Shown: positions 50,713-59,165, numbered from the stretch's first letter. The stretch: 64,000 nucleotides of DNA from Hymenobacter polaris (GCF_012927305.1 NZ_JABBGH010000002.1:1364001-1428000); one strand, 5' to 3'. Notes: generated from the letters alone by a model not told the origin. Made by a program: numbers and translations.

Positions 50713-51837
50713 ATGGACTCGCAACACGCCAAAACCGCCCTCGTATCGGGGGCTAGCATCGCCGGGCTGGCTACGGCTTACTGGCTCAGCGAACTGGGCT
50801 ACCGCGTCACGGTGGTGGAGCTGGCCGCCGCGCCGCGCACCGGCGGCGGGGCCGTCAACGTGGGCGGCCCGGCGCTCGACAGCATCCGGCGCATGGGTCT
50901 CTACGAGCAGCTCAAGCCCCACGCCCTGCATCTCGATAAATGGGAGTTCAAGAACGCCGACGACACCACGGCGGGCACCATGACGCTGGGCGACGGCCCG
51001 GACGGCCCGCCCGCCGAAGACCTCGAAATTGAGCGCTACATCTTGATTCCCAATCTGCTAGGGGCCATTCGGGGCGAGGTAGAGTACCTGTTCGACAACC
51101 GCATCACGGCGCTGCGCGAAGCGGCGGCCGGCGTACAGGCGACCCTGGCCGATGGCACGCAGCGAACCTTCGACCTGGTGGTGGGCTGCGACGGCGTGCA
51201 CTCGGGGGTGCGCAAGCTCTGGTTCGGCCACGAGACCGAATACGCGCATTTTCTGCACTACTACTTCTCCCTCACCAGCCTCGACAAGCCGCTGATGCCA
51301 CCCGCCACTGCCCAGCTCTACAACGTGCCGGGCAAGGTGGTAATGGTGATGGACCAGGGCGGCAAAACCGACGTGGCCTTCTGCTTCTACTCCGAGCACG
51401 AAATCGCCTACGACTACCGCGATACGGCGCAGCAGGCCGCCATCGTGGCCGCGCAGTTTGCGGGCGAAGGCTGGCGCACCACCGAGCTGCTGGCCGAGGT
51501 AGCGCAGCAGCAAACCGCCTACTTCGACAAGTTCGCCCAGATACGGATGCCGGCCTGGACCAAGGGCCGGGTGGCCCTGGTGGGCGATGCCGCCTACTGC
51601 GCCACCGCCGCCGCCGGCCAGGGCGGCGCGCTGGCCCTGGCCGGGGCCACTGCCCTGGCCGACGCGCTACGCCAGCACAACGGCAACATCGAGGCCGCCC
51701 TGCCCGCCTACGACCATGCCCTGCGCCCCTACGTGGAGGAGGTGCAAGACATGGCACTCGTCATGCTAAGCGAGTACCTGGTACCGCGCACCGAAGCCGG
51801 GATTCAGAAGCGAAACGCGGGGGGCATCCCGTTTTAG
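50713..51837 (+). CDS. FAD-dependent monooxygenase (TetX-like class)
   Basis: 374 residues. Class A flavin monooxygenase: FAD motif near the N-terminus (VSGASIAGLATAYWLSELGYRV), DG motif in VVGCDGVHSGVRKLWF, and GD motif GRVALVGDAAYCATAAAGQGGALALAGA. Overall shape resembles TetX and related resistance or degradation enzymes; substrate cannot be read from sequence. 46 nt after an AraC regulator on the same strand. Complete. Confidence 0.85.
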   Translation: MDSQHAKTALVSGASIAGLATAYWLSELGYRVTVVELAAAPRTGGGAVNVGGPALDSIRRMGLYEQLKPHALHLDKWEFKNADDTTAGTMTLGDGPDGPPAEDLEIERYILIPNLLGAIRGEVEYLFDNRITALREAAAGVQATLADGTQRTFDLVVGCDGVHSGVRKLWFGHETEYAHFLHYYFSLTSLDKPLMPPATAQLYNVPGKVVMVMDQGGKTDVAFCFYSEHEIAYDYRDTAQQAAIVAAQFAGEGWRTTELLAEVAQQQTAYFDKFAQIRMPAWTKGRVALVGDAAYCATAAAGQGGALALAGATALADALRQHNGNIEAALPAYDHALRPYVEEVQDMALVMLSEYLVPRTEAGIQKRNAGGIPF

Positions 51838-51884
51838 TATCTCCTCGCAGCATACCTTGCGTGCCCACTCAATACCGCCTGCCG

Positions 51885-52664
51885 ATGCCCGCTCGCTTGA
51901 ATAAATGGCTGCTCCGGTTCTCAGTTACCGGCGCGTTTCTGCTAGCGCTGCTGGTGCTTATCGTGTTCGCGCCGGCGCTCAGCTACGCTCAGCAAAGCAG
52001 CTTCGGCCGCTTCACAGTGTATCACCAGCAGCCACTGGCCGTTGCGCTGCCGGCCCACTTGGCCGCGGCAGCTGCGCAATTGCGTGGCAGCGAGCTATAC
52101 ACTCCCGATTTCCACGCTGACATCTGCCTGAACGACCAGGGCAGCAGCTATCCAAAGCTGCTGGGCCAGCTGCTGCCGCCCGCCTTCGCTTGGGGCTTTG
52201 CCGATAAAGTGGTGCTGCAAGGCCAGGCCAATTTCGCGGCCGACTACGTGGAGCTGCATGGCTACCGCTGGAACAGCACCGCCCTGCTCACGCACGAGCT
52301 GACTCACTGCCTGCAAGCGCAGGCCCTGGGCTGGTACCGCAGCAACTCCCTCACCGGATACCCCACCTGGAAGCGCGAAGGCTACGCCGAGTACCTGGCC
52401 CGCCCCCACGGCACGCCCGCCCAGCTGGCTGCCAGCCTAGCCCGCCTGCATCAAGCTGAATTTGAGCAACCCACCGCCTGGGAGGTACTGCTGCCCGATG
52501 GCACCATGCAGCCCAAAGACTACGCCCACTACGCTGCCCTGGTCACTTATTGCCTTGACGTGCAACACCAAACCTACCGGCAGCTGCTGGCCGACACGCT
52601 AGGGGAGGCGACGGTAGCGCGGCGCATGGCGGCGTGGGAGGGCGGGCGCAAGGGTGGCGAGTAG
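51885..52664 (+). CDS. Membrane-anchored putative zinc peptidase (HExxH)
   Basis: 259 residues from ATG 51885 (an upstream in-frame GTG is at 51861). One N-terminal membrane segment (LRFSVTGAFLLALLVLIVFAPAL), then an extracytoplasmic domain with HELTH (His137-Glu138-xx-His141) and, 24-28 residues later, KREGYAEY (Glu165 or Glu169) as a gluzincin-type third ligand. No known family recognised by me. Substrate unknown. It follows the monooxygenase gene by 47 nt and is followed by a hairpin repeat and a convergent helicase gene. Confidence 0.65.
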   Translation: MPARLNKWLLRFSVTGAFLLALLVLIVFAPALSYAQQSSFGRFTVYHQQPLAVALPAHLAAAAAQLRGSELYTPDFHADICLNDQGSSYPKLLGQLLPPAFAWGFADKVVLQGQANFAADYVELHGYRWNSTALLTHELTHCLQAQALGWYRSNSLTGYPTWKREGYAEYLARPHGTPAQLAASLARLHQAEFEQPTAWEVLLPDGTMQPKDYAHYAALVTYCLDVQHQTYRQLLADTLGEATVARRMAAWEGGRKGGE

Positions 52665-52690
52665 GAGGTGTATACAGTCGCAAAAAGAAA

Positions 52691-52784
52691 AAAAGCAGTC
52701 ATGCTGAGCCTGCCGAAGCATCTCTACCACGCATCATTGTTCGGTAGAGATGCTTCGGCAAGCTCAGCATGACGTTCTTTTTGC
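52691..52784. repeat. Hairpin repeat, GATGCTTCGG family, copy G
   Basis: Core TGCTGAGCCTGCCGAAGCAT and right arm GATGCTTCGGCAAGCTCAGCA, so one C/A position no longer pairs. Outer arms are partly degenerate. It lies between convergent genes. Confidence 0.88.
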
Positions 52785-52804
52785 TGCTGATAGCTACTTC
52801 TAGC

Positions 52805-54217
52805 CTACCGCCCCTGCCCGCGCCGCCGCAGCGCCTTGGCGCCCGGCGCGGAGGCTCCCTTCTTACCGGGGTTCTTCTTGGCGCCTTTCTGGCTTTTCTT
52901 GGCGCCTTTCTCGAAGACCTTGCCGGTGCGCTTGTCGATGGTTTCGCCGGGCTTTATCCATTCCTTGCGCTCGTGGAAGGCGCCCTGGTAATCGGGGTTG
53001 GCCTTCTTTTTTTGCTCGTCCAGGGTGCGGGCGTGCTCCTGGCTTTCTTCAAAGGGCGTTTCCGTTACCTGCACCTCGGGGGGGAGGGGCAGCAGCGGAA
53101 TCTCTTGCTTAATCAGCTCCTGGATGCGCTCGATGTGCTGGCGCTCGGCGGGGTTGGCGAAGGTGATGGCCTCGCCGGTGTGGCGGGCGCGGCCCGTGCG
53201 CCCGATGCGGTGCACGTAGTCGTCGTAGATGAGCGGTACGTCCACATTAATAACGTGGCTGACCTGGGGCACGTCGATGCCGCGGGCGGCCACGTCGGTG
53301 GCCACCAGGTAGCGCACCCCGCCGGCCTTGAAGGCATCCATGCTGTTGAGGCGGGCGTTCTGGCCTTTGTTGCCGTGTATCACGCGCACCTCCCCTAGGG
53401 GGGCGTGGCGCTCCAGGAAGCGGGCCACCTGGTCGGCATTCTCCTTGGTGCGGGCGAAGAACAGCACCCGCGTCATGGCCGCGGCCTCGGTTTGCAGCAG
53501 GTAATTCAGCAGGTTGAGCTTGGTGCTCAGGTTGGGCACCTCGTAGAGGCGCTGGGTCACGGTCTGGGCCGGCTGGGCGGGGGGCGTCACCTCCACCCGC
53601 GTCGGAAACTCCAGAAACTCGGCGCTCAGCTCCTCCACCCTGGGGGGCATGGTGGCTGAGAACAGCACGTTCTGGCGCTTGCGCGGAATGATTTCTAGGA
53701 TGCGCCGAATCTGGGGCATGAAGCCCATGTCCATCATCTTGTCGGCCTCGTCGAGCACCAGCGTCTTCAACTCCTTCAGCACCAGCTCGCCCTTGCCGTA
53801 AATCTCCATCAGCCGGCCGGGCGTGGCCACTAGGATGTCCAGCCCCTGCTGAATCGTATCAATCTGCGTTTTCGGCCCTAGGCCCCCGTAGATGGCGTAG
53901 ATGCGCAAATCTGTATGCGTCGCCAGCGCCTTGAGGTGCTTTTCGAGCTGGATGGCCAGCTCGCGAGTGGGGGCCAGCACCAGGGCCCTAGGGTGCTGGC
54001 CCTGGGCGTACTTCACCTTCATCAGCAGCGGCAGGCCGAAGGCGGCAGTTTTGCCGGTGCCAGTCTGGGCGATGCCCAGCACGTCGTGGCCGGCTAGCAG
54101 CAGCGGTATCGTTTGCTCCTGCACCGGGGTGGGCTCCGTGAAGCCGGCTTCGGCCACGGCCGTGAGCAGCTGCTTGTTGAGCTTGAAGTCGGCGAAGGTG
54201 ATTGGGAGGGTATCCAT
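52805..54217 (-). CDS. DEAD-box RNA helicase (RhlE-like)
   Basis: 470 residues from ATG 54217; the frame stays open to 54397 but that part crosses an inverted repeat and the tRNA promoter region. Motifs in order: TEPTPVQEQTIPLLL (Q), AQTGTGKTAAF (I), PTRELA (Ia), VLDEADKMMDMGF (II), LFSATMP (III), then HRIGRTGRA (VI). The C-terminal tail is Lys/Gly-rich (FEKGAKKSQKGAKKNPGKKG), likely RNA-binding. Acts in ribosome assembly or RNA decay in related bacteria. Confidence 0.93.
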   Translation of the reverse strand: MDTLPITFADFKLNKQLLTAVAEAGFTEPTPVQEQTIPLLLAGHDVLGIAQTGTGKTAAFGLPLLMKVKYAQGQHPRALVLAPTRELAIQLEKHLKALATHTDLRIYAIYGGLGPKTQIDTIQQGLDILVATPGRLMEIYGKGELVLKELKTLVLDEADKMMDMGFMPQIRRILEIIPRKRQNVLFSATMPPRVEELSAEFLEFPTRVEVTPPAQPAQTVTQRLYEVPNLSTKLNLLNYLLQTEAAAMTRVLFFARTKENADQVARFLERHAPLGEVRVIHGNKGQNARLNSMDAFKAGGVRYLVATDVAARGIDVPQVSHVINVDVPLIYDDYVHRIGRTGRARHTGEAITFANPAERQHIERIQELIKQEIPLLPLPPEVQVTETPFEESQEHARTLDEQKKKANPDYQGAFHERKEWIKPGETIDKRTGKVFEKGAKKSQKGAKKNPGKKGASAPGAKALRRRGQGR

Positions 54218-54241
54218 CCGGCAAAGGTCGGGCATAAAGGT

Positions 54242-54318
54242 GTAGGGGCGGGGCTTGTCCTCGTCCGTCGTCGTTACGTCATCGTTCAACGACGGGCGGG
54301 GGCAAGCCCCGCCCCTAC
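54242..54318. repeat. Large inverted repeat upstream of the helicase
   Basis: Perfect 16-nt arms GTAGGGGCGGGGCTTG / CAAGCCCCGCCCCTAC with a 45-nt centre that can itself pair in part (CGTCGTCGTT / AACGACGGGC). Not related to the other families; single copy in the window. Could be a cruciform, terminator or repeat of an element not sampled here. Confidence 0.75.
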
Positions 54319-54348
54319 GCCTTGCGGCACATTTTTTCCACTGCTTTC

Positions 54349-54378
54349 TTGCAGAAAAGCCTCCGCCTAGTATCTTTG
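54349..54378 (+). promoter_or_regulatory. Promoter of tRNA-His
   Basis: TTG at 54349-54351, 19-nt spacer, TATCTTTG at 54371-54378: a complete Bacteroidota-type promoter, 20 nt before the tRNA. Confidence 0.75.
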
Positions 54379-54398
54379 CACTCCCAAACCACCACACG

Positions 54399-54472
<74 letters not shown>

Positions 54473-54479
54473 CGCCTGC

Positions 54480-54513
54480 AAGTCCCCGGATGCAAATCCG
54501 GGGACTTTTTTGT
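54480..54513 (+). terminator. Terminator of tRNA-His
   Basis: AAGTCCCCGGAT / ATCCGGGGACTT stem around GCAA, then a T-run; 8 nt after the tRNA. Confidence 0.9.
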
Positions 54514-54570
54514 TATTTGTGTAGTTGCTAGCGCAACCATTCACCTTCTTTCTCCCCCAATTCCCCTAGC

Positions 54571-55506
54571 ATGAGCCTTCTCGTTATCGGCTCCGTGGCG
54601 TTCGATGCCCTGGAAACCCCTTTCGGCAAGACCGATAAAATTATTGGCGGCGCGGCCACGTACATCAGCCTCGCAGCCTCCTATTCGGTGAAGCCCGTGA
54701 ACCTAGTGGCCGTAGTGGGCGGCGACTTTCCGCAGAGCGACATCCTGACCCTGGAAGAGCACGGCGTAAACACCGAAGGCCTGCAAATCAAAGCCGACGA
54801 AAAGTCGTTTTTCTGGTCGGGCAAGTATAACAAGGACCTCAACTCGCGCGAAACCATTACCACCGAGCTGAACGTGCTCGGCTCGTTTGACCCTATTATC
54901 CCCGACGCGTACCAGGACTGCAAGTACCTGATGCTGGGCAACCTAGCCCCGCAGGTGCAGCGCCTGGTCATTCAGCGCCTCGTCAACCGGCCCAAGCTTA
55001 TTGTGCTCGATACCATGAACTTCTGGATGGACTCGGCCCCCGACGAGCTGCTGGCTACCATCGAGATGGTGGACGTGCTCAGCATCAATGACGAGGAAGC
55101 CCGCCAGCTCTCGGGCGAGTATTCGCTGGTGAAGGCGGCCCGCAAAATCCTGATGTTCGGCCCCAAGTTCTTGATTATCAAGAAGGGCGAGCACGGCGCG
55201 CTACTCTTCCACAAAAACAAGGTATTCTACGCCCCGGCCCTGCCGCTGGAGGAAGTATTTGACCCCACCGGCGCCGGCGACACCTTCGCGGGCGGCTTCA
55301 TCGGCCACATCGCCGCCACCGACGACTGCTCGTTCGAGAACGTGAAGCGGGCCGTTATCCACGGCTCGGCCATGGCCTCGTTCTGCGTCGAGAAGTTTGG
55401 CACCGAGCGTTTGCTCAACCTGACCCAGGAGGATATTGAGGCCCGCGAGGCGCAATTTGAAGAGTTGGTGCGCGTGCAGCCCGCCACCGTGGTGGCTTCT
55501 CTGTAA
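54571..55506 (+). CDS. PfkB-family carbohydrate kinase
   Basis: 311 residues. Ribokinase-like fold: N-terminal motif GGAATYISLAASYSV and the C-terminal PfkB signature VFDPTGAGDTFAGGFIGHIAA with catalytic Asp. Also seen: KLIVLDTMNFWMDSA and FLIIKKGEHGALLF. Substrate is not certain; adenosine, sugar-phosphate or nucleoside kinases share this fold. It does not sit with sugar-uptake genes. Monocistronic with its own tight leader. Confidence 0.88.
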   Translation: MSLLVIGSVAFDALETPFGKTDKIIGGAATYISLAASYSVKPVNLVAVVGGDFPQSDILTLEEHGVNTEGLQIKADEKSFFWSGKYNKDLNSRETITTELNVLGSFDPIIPDAYQDCKYLMLGNLAPQVQRLVIQRLVNRPKLIVLDTMNFWMDSAPDELLATIEMVDVLSINDEEARQLSGEYSLVKAARKILMFGPKFLIIKKGEHGALLFHKNKVFYAPALPLEEVFDPTGAGDTFAGGFIGHIAATDDCSFENVKRAVIHGSAMASFCVEKFGTERLLNLTQEDIEAREAQFEELVRVQPATVVASL

Positions 55507-55516
55507 AAAACTAAAG

Positions 55517-55548
55517 CCCCCTAGCCCTCGCTATTGGCGGCTAGGGGG
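55517..55548 (-). terminator. Terminator hairpin inside the end of the STAS-like gene
   Basis: CCCCCTAGCC / GGCTAGGGGG stem. On the minus strand it is followed by TTTAGTTTTTT, so it terminates the minus-strand gene that ends at 55521; the stem covers that gene's last codons. Confidence 0.7.
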
Positions 55549-55991
55549 TGCTCAGCCCATTCTTGCTCTAGGTGCGCCTGGGCAGTGGGGTCTTGAAAGC
55601 TCAGCAGCCAATCGAGCGCGCTAGCCGGTTCGCTGAAAAACTGCACCTCGTAGTGAATGAAGTGGCGCGCCGCAAAGTGCATGGCCTCGATAGCCATCTG
55701 GTTGTAGAGGCTAGTACTGGACATAACAAAGGCCACGTGCTGAATAGCCGGCACCGATACGCGCGGCAGCCAATTAGTAGCCACCCACAACTGCTGCTCG
55801 GGGGTGATGCGGGGCCGGCCGCGCAAGTCAATCAGGCCCTCAGTAATGGTATTTTGCTCAATGAGCTGCGCAATGGCATTGAGACTTTTTCGGTTGGTAG
55901 TCAGTTCGGCCGATGACCGATAGTATTGAAAGCGCAGCAGCGAAACTTCTGGGGCATACTGCGCCTGAATAGCGTAAAAATTTAGAATCAT
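55521..55991 (-). CDS. Conserved hypothetical, STAS/SpoIIAA-like fold possible
   Basis: 156 residues, no signal or membrane segment. Pattern ILNFYAIQAQYAPEVSLLRFQYYRSSAEL, EGLIDLRGRPRITPEQQLWV, VPAIQHVAFVMSSTSLYN, HFIHYEVQFFSEPASALDWLL is alternating strand-helix as in SpoIIAA-like (STAS-fold) proteins of Cytophagales, which are of unknown function. That assignment is from pattern only. Convergent with the PfkB gene; -7 box upstream at 56114. Confidence 0.55.
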   Translation of the reverse strand: MILNFYAIQAQYAPEVSLLRFQYYRSSAELTTNRKSLNAIAQLIEQNTITEGLIDLRGRPRITPEQQLWVATNWLPRVSVPAIQHVAFVMSSTSLYNQMAIEAMHFAARHFIHYEVQFFSEPASALDWLLSFQDPTAQAHLEQEWAEHPLAANSEG

Positions 55992-56113
55992 AGCGTGAGG
56001 ATAGGACGGTATGCACGGTAAGCCCTACTAGCCCAGTTGTTCGCGCGTATAGCCGCTAGCTGCTGGGTGTTTGCGCAAGCAAGCGGTCGGGCGAGCTAGC
56101 CTACTGGCGAAGG

Positions 56114-56121
56114 CAAAGGTA
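56114..56121 (-). promoter_or_regulatory. -7 box of the STAS-like gene
   Basis: TACCTTTG on the minus strand, 123 nt before the start codon. Confidence 0.45.
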
Positions 56122-56161
56122 TTTAAGAAGCACTTGACTAACTGCTTAGGTAACGGTATTC

Positions 56162-56767
56162 ATGCTTAATTGGCTGCGCAGCAACTGGCGCGACGTTACT
56201 TTTCTGGCGGGGTTGGCCGTGGTGTTTGGCACTGATTTGCGCCTGCCCGTGGTCAGCACCTTGCAGCGCGGGCTGTTGGCTACGGGCTTTTGGCAGCCGG
56301 CTCTGCCCACGCGGCCAGCCCTAGGCCCAGCTGCGCAACTGGTAAGTGAGCGTACGGCTGGGCTGCCCAGCGTGGCGCTCTATACCCTAGGGGGCCAGCC
56401 GGCCAACCTGCGGCAGTTTGCGGGCAAGGTGGTGCTGGTAAATATGTGGGCCAGCTGGTGCCCGCCCTGCCTGGCCGAGATGCCCGGCCTGCAGGCGCTT
56501 TACCAGCAGGTAGATACCGCTAAAATTGCCTTTGTGTGCATCTCGCTCGACGCCAATCCTAACCGGGCGCGGGCTCTGCTCAAGCACAAGGGCTACACGC
56601 TGCCGGTGTTTTTCCCGGCCGCGCCGTTGCCTGCGCCGTTTGCCTCGTCATCCATCCCCTATACCGTCATTCTCGCGCCCGACGGCCGAGTAGCGGCCAG
56701 CCACGCCGGCATGGCCGACTACGATACGCCCGCGTTTCGGCAGGCCCTGGAGCAGCTGGCGAAGTAA
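56162..56767 (+). CDS. TlpA-type thioredoxin-fold disulfide reductase, membrane-anchored
   Basis: 201 residues. N-terminal membrane segment (VTFLAGLAVVFGT), then a thioredoxin fold with the active site WASWCPPCLAEMPGL (Cys100-Pro-Pro-Cys103) and cis-Pro region SSIPYTVILAPDG. Typical of periplasmic reductases that keep cytochrome c or other exported cysteines reduced. Partner not seen in the window. Complete. Confidence 0.9.
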   Translation: MLNWLRSNWRDVTFLAGLAVVFGTDLRLPVVSTLQRGLLATGFWQPALPTRPALGPAAQLVSERTAGLPSVALYTLGGQPANLRQFAGKVVLVNMWASWCPPCLAEMPGLQALYQQVDTAKIAFVCISLDANPNRARALLKHKGYTLPVFFPAAPLPAPFASSSIPYTVILAPDGRVAASHAGMADYDTPAFRQALEQLAK

Positions 56768-56896
56768 GCCCTAGGGCCTTCCTACGCGGCTAGTGCCGGC
56801 AAACACCGGGCAGACTTACTTATTTGGGGTGAGAGGCAACCCCGCCGGCCGCGAAGAGGTAGAAAGAGAAGTACGCTCACTTAACCTTTTCCCGCC

Positions 56897-57151
56897 ATGT
56901 CACTAGCGCATTTAAATCCCGAGAACGAGAACGAAGACGTTCAAAACTCCGTCAACCCCTTCGAGAACACCAACAAAAAAAGCACGCAGGTGCAAAACCC
57001 CAGCGATAACCAAGTGTCGCACAAAGGCAACACGACGGATGGGGCCGATGCGGGCGAGGGTGTAAACAACATCCGCAGCAATCCGCAGGGCAACAATCCG
57101 ATGTCGGTTAACAAAGGCAAAGTAGGTGCGGGCGGCGACGCCAAACACTAA
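56897..57151 (+). CDS. Small hydrophilic, Asn-rich disordered protein
   Basis: 84 residues, no signal, no hydrophobic segment: ENENEDVQNSVNPFENTNKKS, NPSDNQVSHKGNTTDGADAGEG, NPQGNNPMSVNKGKVGAG. Rich in Asn, Gly, Ser and Asp; predicted unstructured, similar in style to stress-related hydrophilic proteins. ATG start fits; a strong symmetric terminator follows. Likely a real gene on those grounds; function unknown. Confidence 0.55.
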   Translation: MSLAHLNPENENEDVQNSVNPFENTNKKSTQVQNPSDNQVSHKGNTTDGADAGEGVNNIRSNPQGNNPMSVNKGKVGAGGDAKH

Positions 57152-57163
57152 ACCTTAGACTTA

Positions 57164-57215
57164 AACAACTAAAACAGCAACGCTCGCGTCAGCGGGCGTT
57201 GCTGTTTTAGTTGTT
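57164..57215. terminator. Bidirectional terminator
   Basis: 20-nt perfect arms AACAACTAAAACAGCAACGC / GCGTTGCTGTTTTAGTTGTT with a 12-nt loop, between two convergent genes and ending one base before the stop of the M61 gene. Confidence 0.92.
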
Positions 57216-58952
57216 TTAAAACTCCCAGCCCAGCCACTTCTCAAAGCCGGCCCGCTGATTTTCATCGGCTTCGGTCAGCTTTTCTACGGTGTAGCGGGTG
57301 CCGTAGCTGGGGCCCGGCTGCGGTGCCAGCTCTACTAGCAGCAAGCGGTTTTGGCGGAACACGGCCAGTTGGTACACCGGCTCGCCGGGGGCTAGCAAAG
57401 TTTGCAAGTTGGCCCCGGCGCGGCGGCCGTTGATGGCCACCAACTCATCCTCTACCGCCAGCACGGCGGCGGCCGGCGAGTCGGGCCAGAGGTAGGTCAC
57501 TTCCACGCGGTCGTTTTTGAGGGCCGTGCGAAAGCCGAACGTACCTTCGGAGATAACCGGGTTTTCGTAGGCCACTAGCTGGCAGCCCACCGTGTGCAAG
57601 GCACGGTCGAGAGGCTCCTGCAGCGGCGCCGTGCCGTTGATAAACTTGTCGAAATACACCTGCATCCGGCGGCCGGCCACCTCAGTTACCACGCGGGCGT
57701 AGTCCTCGTCGGTGTACCCTAGGCCGGTCTTGCCAAACTCTTCGTAGAGGCGGCGCATCACATCATCGAGGCTGCGCTGGTGGCCGTGCAGCTGCCGCAG
57801 GGTGAGGTCGAGCAGCAGCGCCGCCAAGGCGCCTTTGTGGTACACGCTCACCTTGCGGTCGGGTACGCCGGGGCGGTAGCCATCCAGCCAGAGGTCCATG
57901 CTGGCGTCGGCCAGGCTCAGATTGCGGCCACCCGCGTCGTCGTAGTGCTTGCGCAGCACCAGATTCAGCTCCTCAAAATACTGCGCGGGCGTGCGCACGC
58001 GGCTGCGGGCCAGCAGATACTCGCCGTAGTAGGTCGTGACGCCCTCGGCCACGTAGCAGGTGCGGAAGTAGTTTTCGCGGGCGTAGTCGTAGGGCTGCAT
58101 CTCGGCCGGCCGGATGGCCTTGATGTTCCAGGTGTGAAACAGCTCGTGGCAGCTCACGCCCAGCAGCTCCTTGTAGTAGGCTTCCTGCATCAGTGCCTCG
58201 GCGGGGCCCAGCACAATCACCGTCGAGTTGTGGTGCTCCACGCCGTGGTAGTGCTTGTAGGGCAAAAACTGATTCAAGAAGTGGTACTCGGCCACCGGAA
58301 AGCCCCCGAATAGCTGCAGCTGCTCTGCCGAAAAGGCCTGGAAGTCAGCCAGCAGGCGCGGCCAGTCCACGGCCGCTTCCTCGCCCTGCACCCACACGTG
58401 GAAGGGCACGCCGCCCGCCGTATACTGCTCGTGCTGAATGCTGGGGCTGGCAATGAGCGGCGCATCGGCCAGCTGGTCAAAATTGCTGGCTTGCAGCACG
58501 TTGGGAGCCGTTTGGAGCAGGCCGCAGGCTAGGCGCCAGTCGGGCGGCAGCGCCAGCGTCAGCTGGCACGGCTGGCTCTCCTGGCCCACGGCATACAGCA
58601 GCGCCTGCACCGGGTTCAGGTACAGCTGGCTTTCGTCGAGCCACGAGCCGCCGGCGTCCATCTGGTGGGCGTAGAAGTTGTAGCGCGCCCGCACGCTGCG
58701 GCCCGCCGCGCCTGGCACCTCCCAGCAGTCCTTGGTAATTTTGCGGTAGGGGAGGGGCTCGTCGGTTTCGGCATCGCTAAACTCCATGCGCTGAATCTTT
58801 TGCGCGAAGTTTTGCAACTCGTAGCGGCCGGGCCGCCAGGCGGGCAGCTGCAGCGCTAGCGGGCCGGTAGCCTCGGCCGGCACGTCCACCAGCAGCTGAA
58901 TTTGGAGGTAGGAAGTCAGCGGATTCTCGAACGAAACGTGGTAGTAGGTCAT
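57216..58952 (-). CDS. M61-family peptidase (glycyl aminopeptidase-like)
   Basis: 578 residues from ATG 58952; the frame stays open to 59315 but that part is antisense to rpmH and non-family. N-terminal beta domain (YYHVSFENPLTSYLQIQLLVDVP). The zinc motif is SCHELFHTWNIK near residue 267, with a further Glu in YVAEGVTTYYGEY. C-terminal PDZ-like domain (ALKNDRVEVTYLWPDSPAAAVLAVEDELVAINGRRA). Cytoplasmic or weakly exported; no signal visible. Confidence 0.9.
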   Translation of the reverse strand: MTYYHVSFENPLTSYLQIQLLVDVPAEATGPLALQLPAWRPGRYELQNFAQKIQRMEFSDAETDEPLPYRKITKDCWEVPGAAGRSVRARYNFYAHQMDAGGSWLDESQLYLNPVQALLYAVGQESQPCQLTLALPPDWRLACGLLQTAPNVLQASNFDQLADAPLIASPSIQHEQYTAGGVPFHVWVQGEEAAVDWPRLLADFQAFSAEQLQLFGGFPVAEYHFLNQFLPYKHYHGVEHHNSTVIVLGPAEALMQEAYYKELLGVSCHELFHTWNIKAIRPAEMQPYDYARENYFRTCYVAEGVTTYYGEYLLARSRVRTPAQYFEELNLVLRKHYDDAGGRNLSLADASMDLWLDGYRPGVPDRKVSVYHKGALAALLLDLTLRQLHGHQRSLDDVMRRLYEEFGKTGLGYTDEDYARVVTEVAGRRMQVYFDKFINGTAPLQEPLDRALHTVGCQLVAYENPVISEGTFGFRTALKNDRVEVTYLWPDSPAAAVLAVEDELVAINGRRAGANLQTLLAPGEPVYQLAVFRQNRLLLVELAPQPGPSYGTRYTVEKLTEADENQRAGFEKWLGWEF

Positions 58953-59106
58953 GAGCGGCGGTAAAGGCGGGCAGCGGTACAGACGCAGCACCGGGCCCCG
59001 TTGTTGTGACCCAGGGGGCCTAGGGGCGCCAAGGTGGCAGCGCAGGGCAAAGATGCGCTTTGGTACCCGGCAGGCAGTCATGGTCTTACAAATCACAATG
59101 GCTAGC

Positions 59107-59137
59107 TTGCTATTTTCCCGGAAAGCGCGTACCTTTG
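59107..59137 (+). promoter_or_regulatory. Promoter of rpmH
   Basis: TTG at 59107-59109, 20-nt spacer, TACCTTTG at 59130-59137. Leader about 25 nt to the rpmH ATG. Confidence 0.75.
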
Positions 59138-59165
59138 CCGGCCCAAACCCGCAATTTGACCGGAC

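Noticed and set aside
8097..52784. Hairpin repeats as a CRISPR array or insertion sequence
   Set aside because: Copies are kilobases apart, without spacers or regular period, and no transposase or cas gene accompanies them.
54218..54397. N-terminal extension of the DEAD-box helicase
   Set aside because: Covers the inverted repeat and tRNA-His promoter; Q-motif spacing fits ATG 54217.
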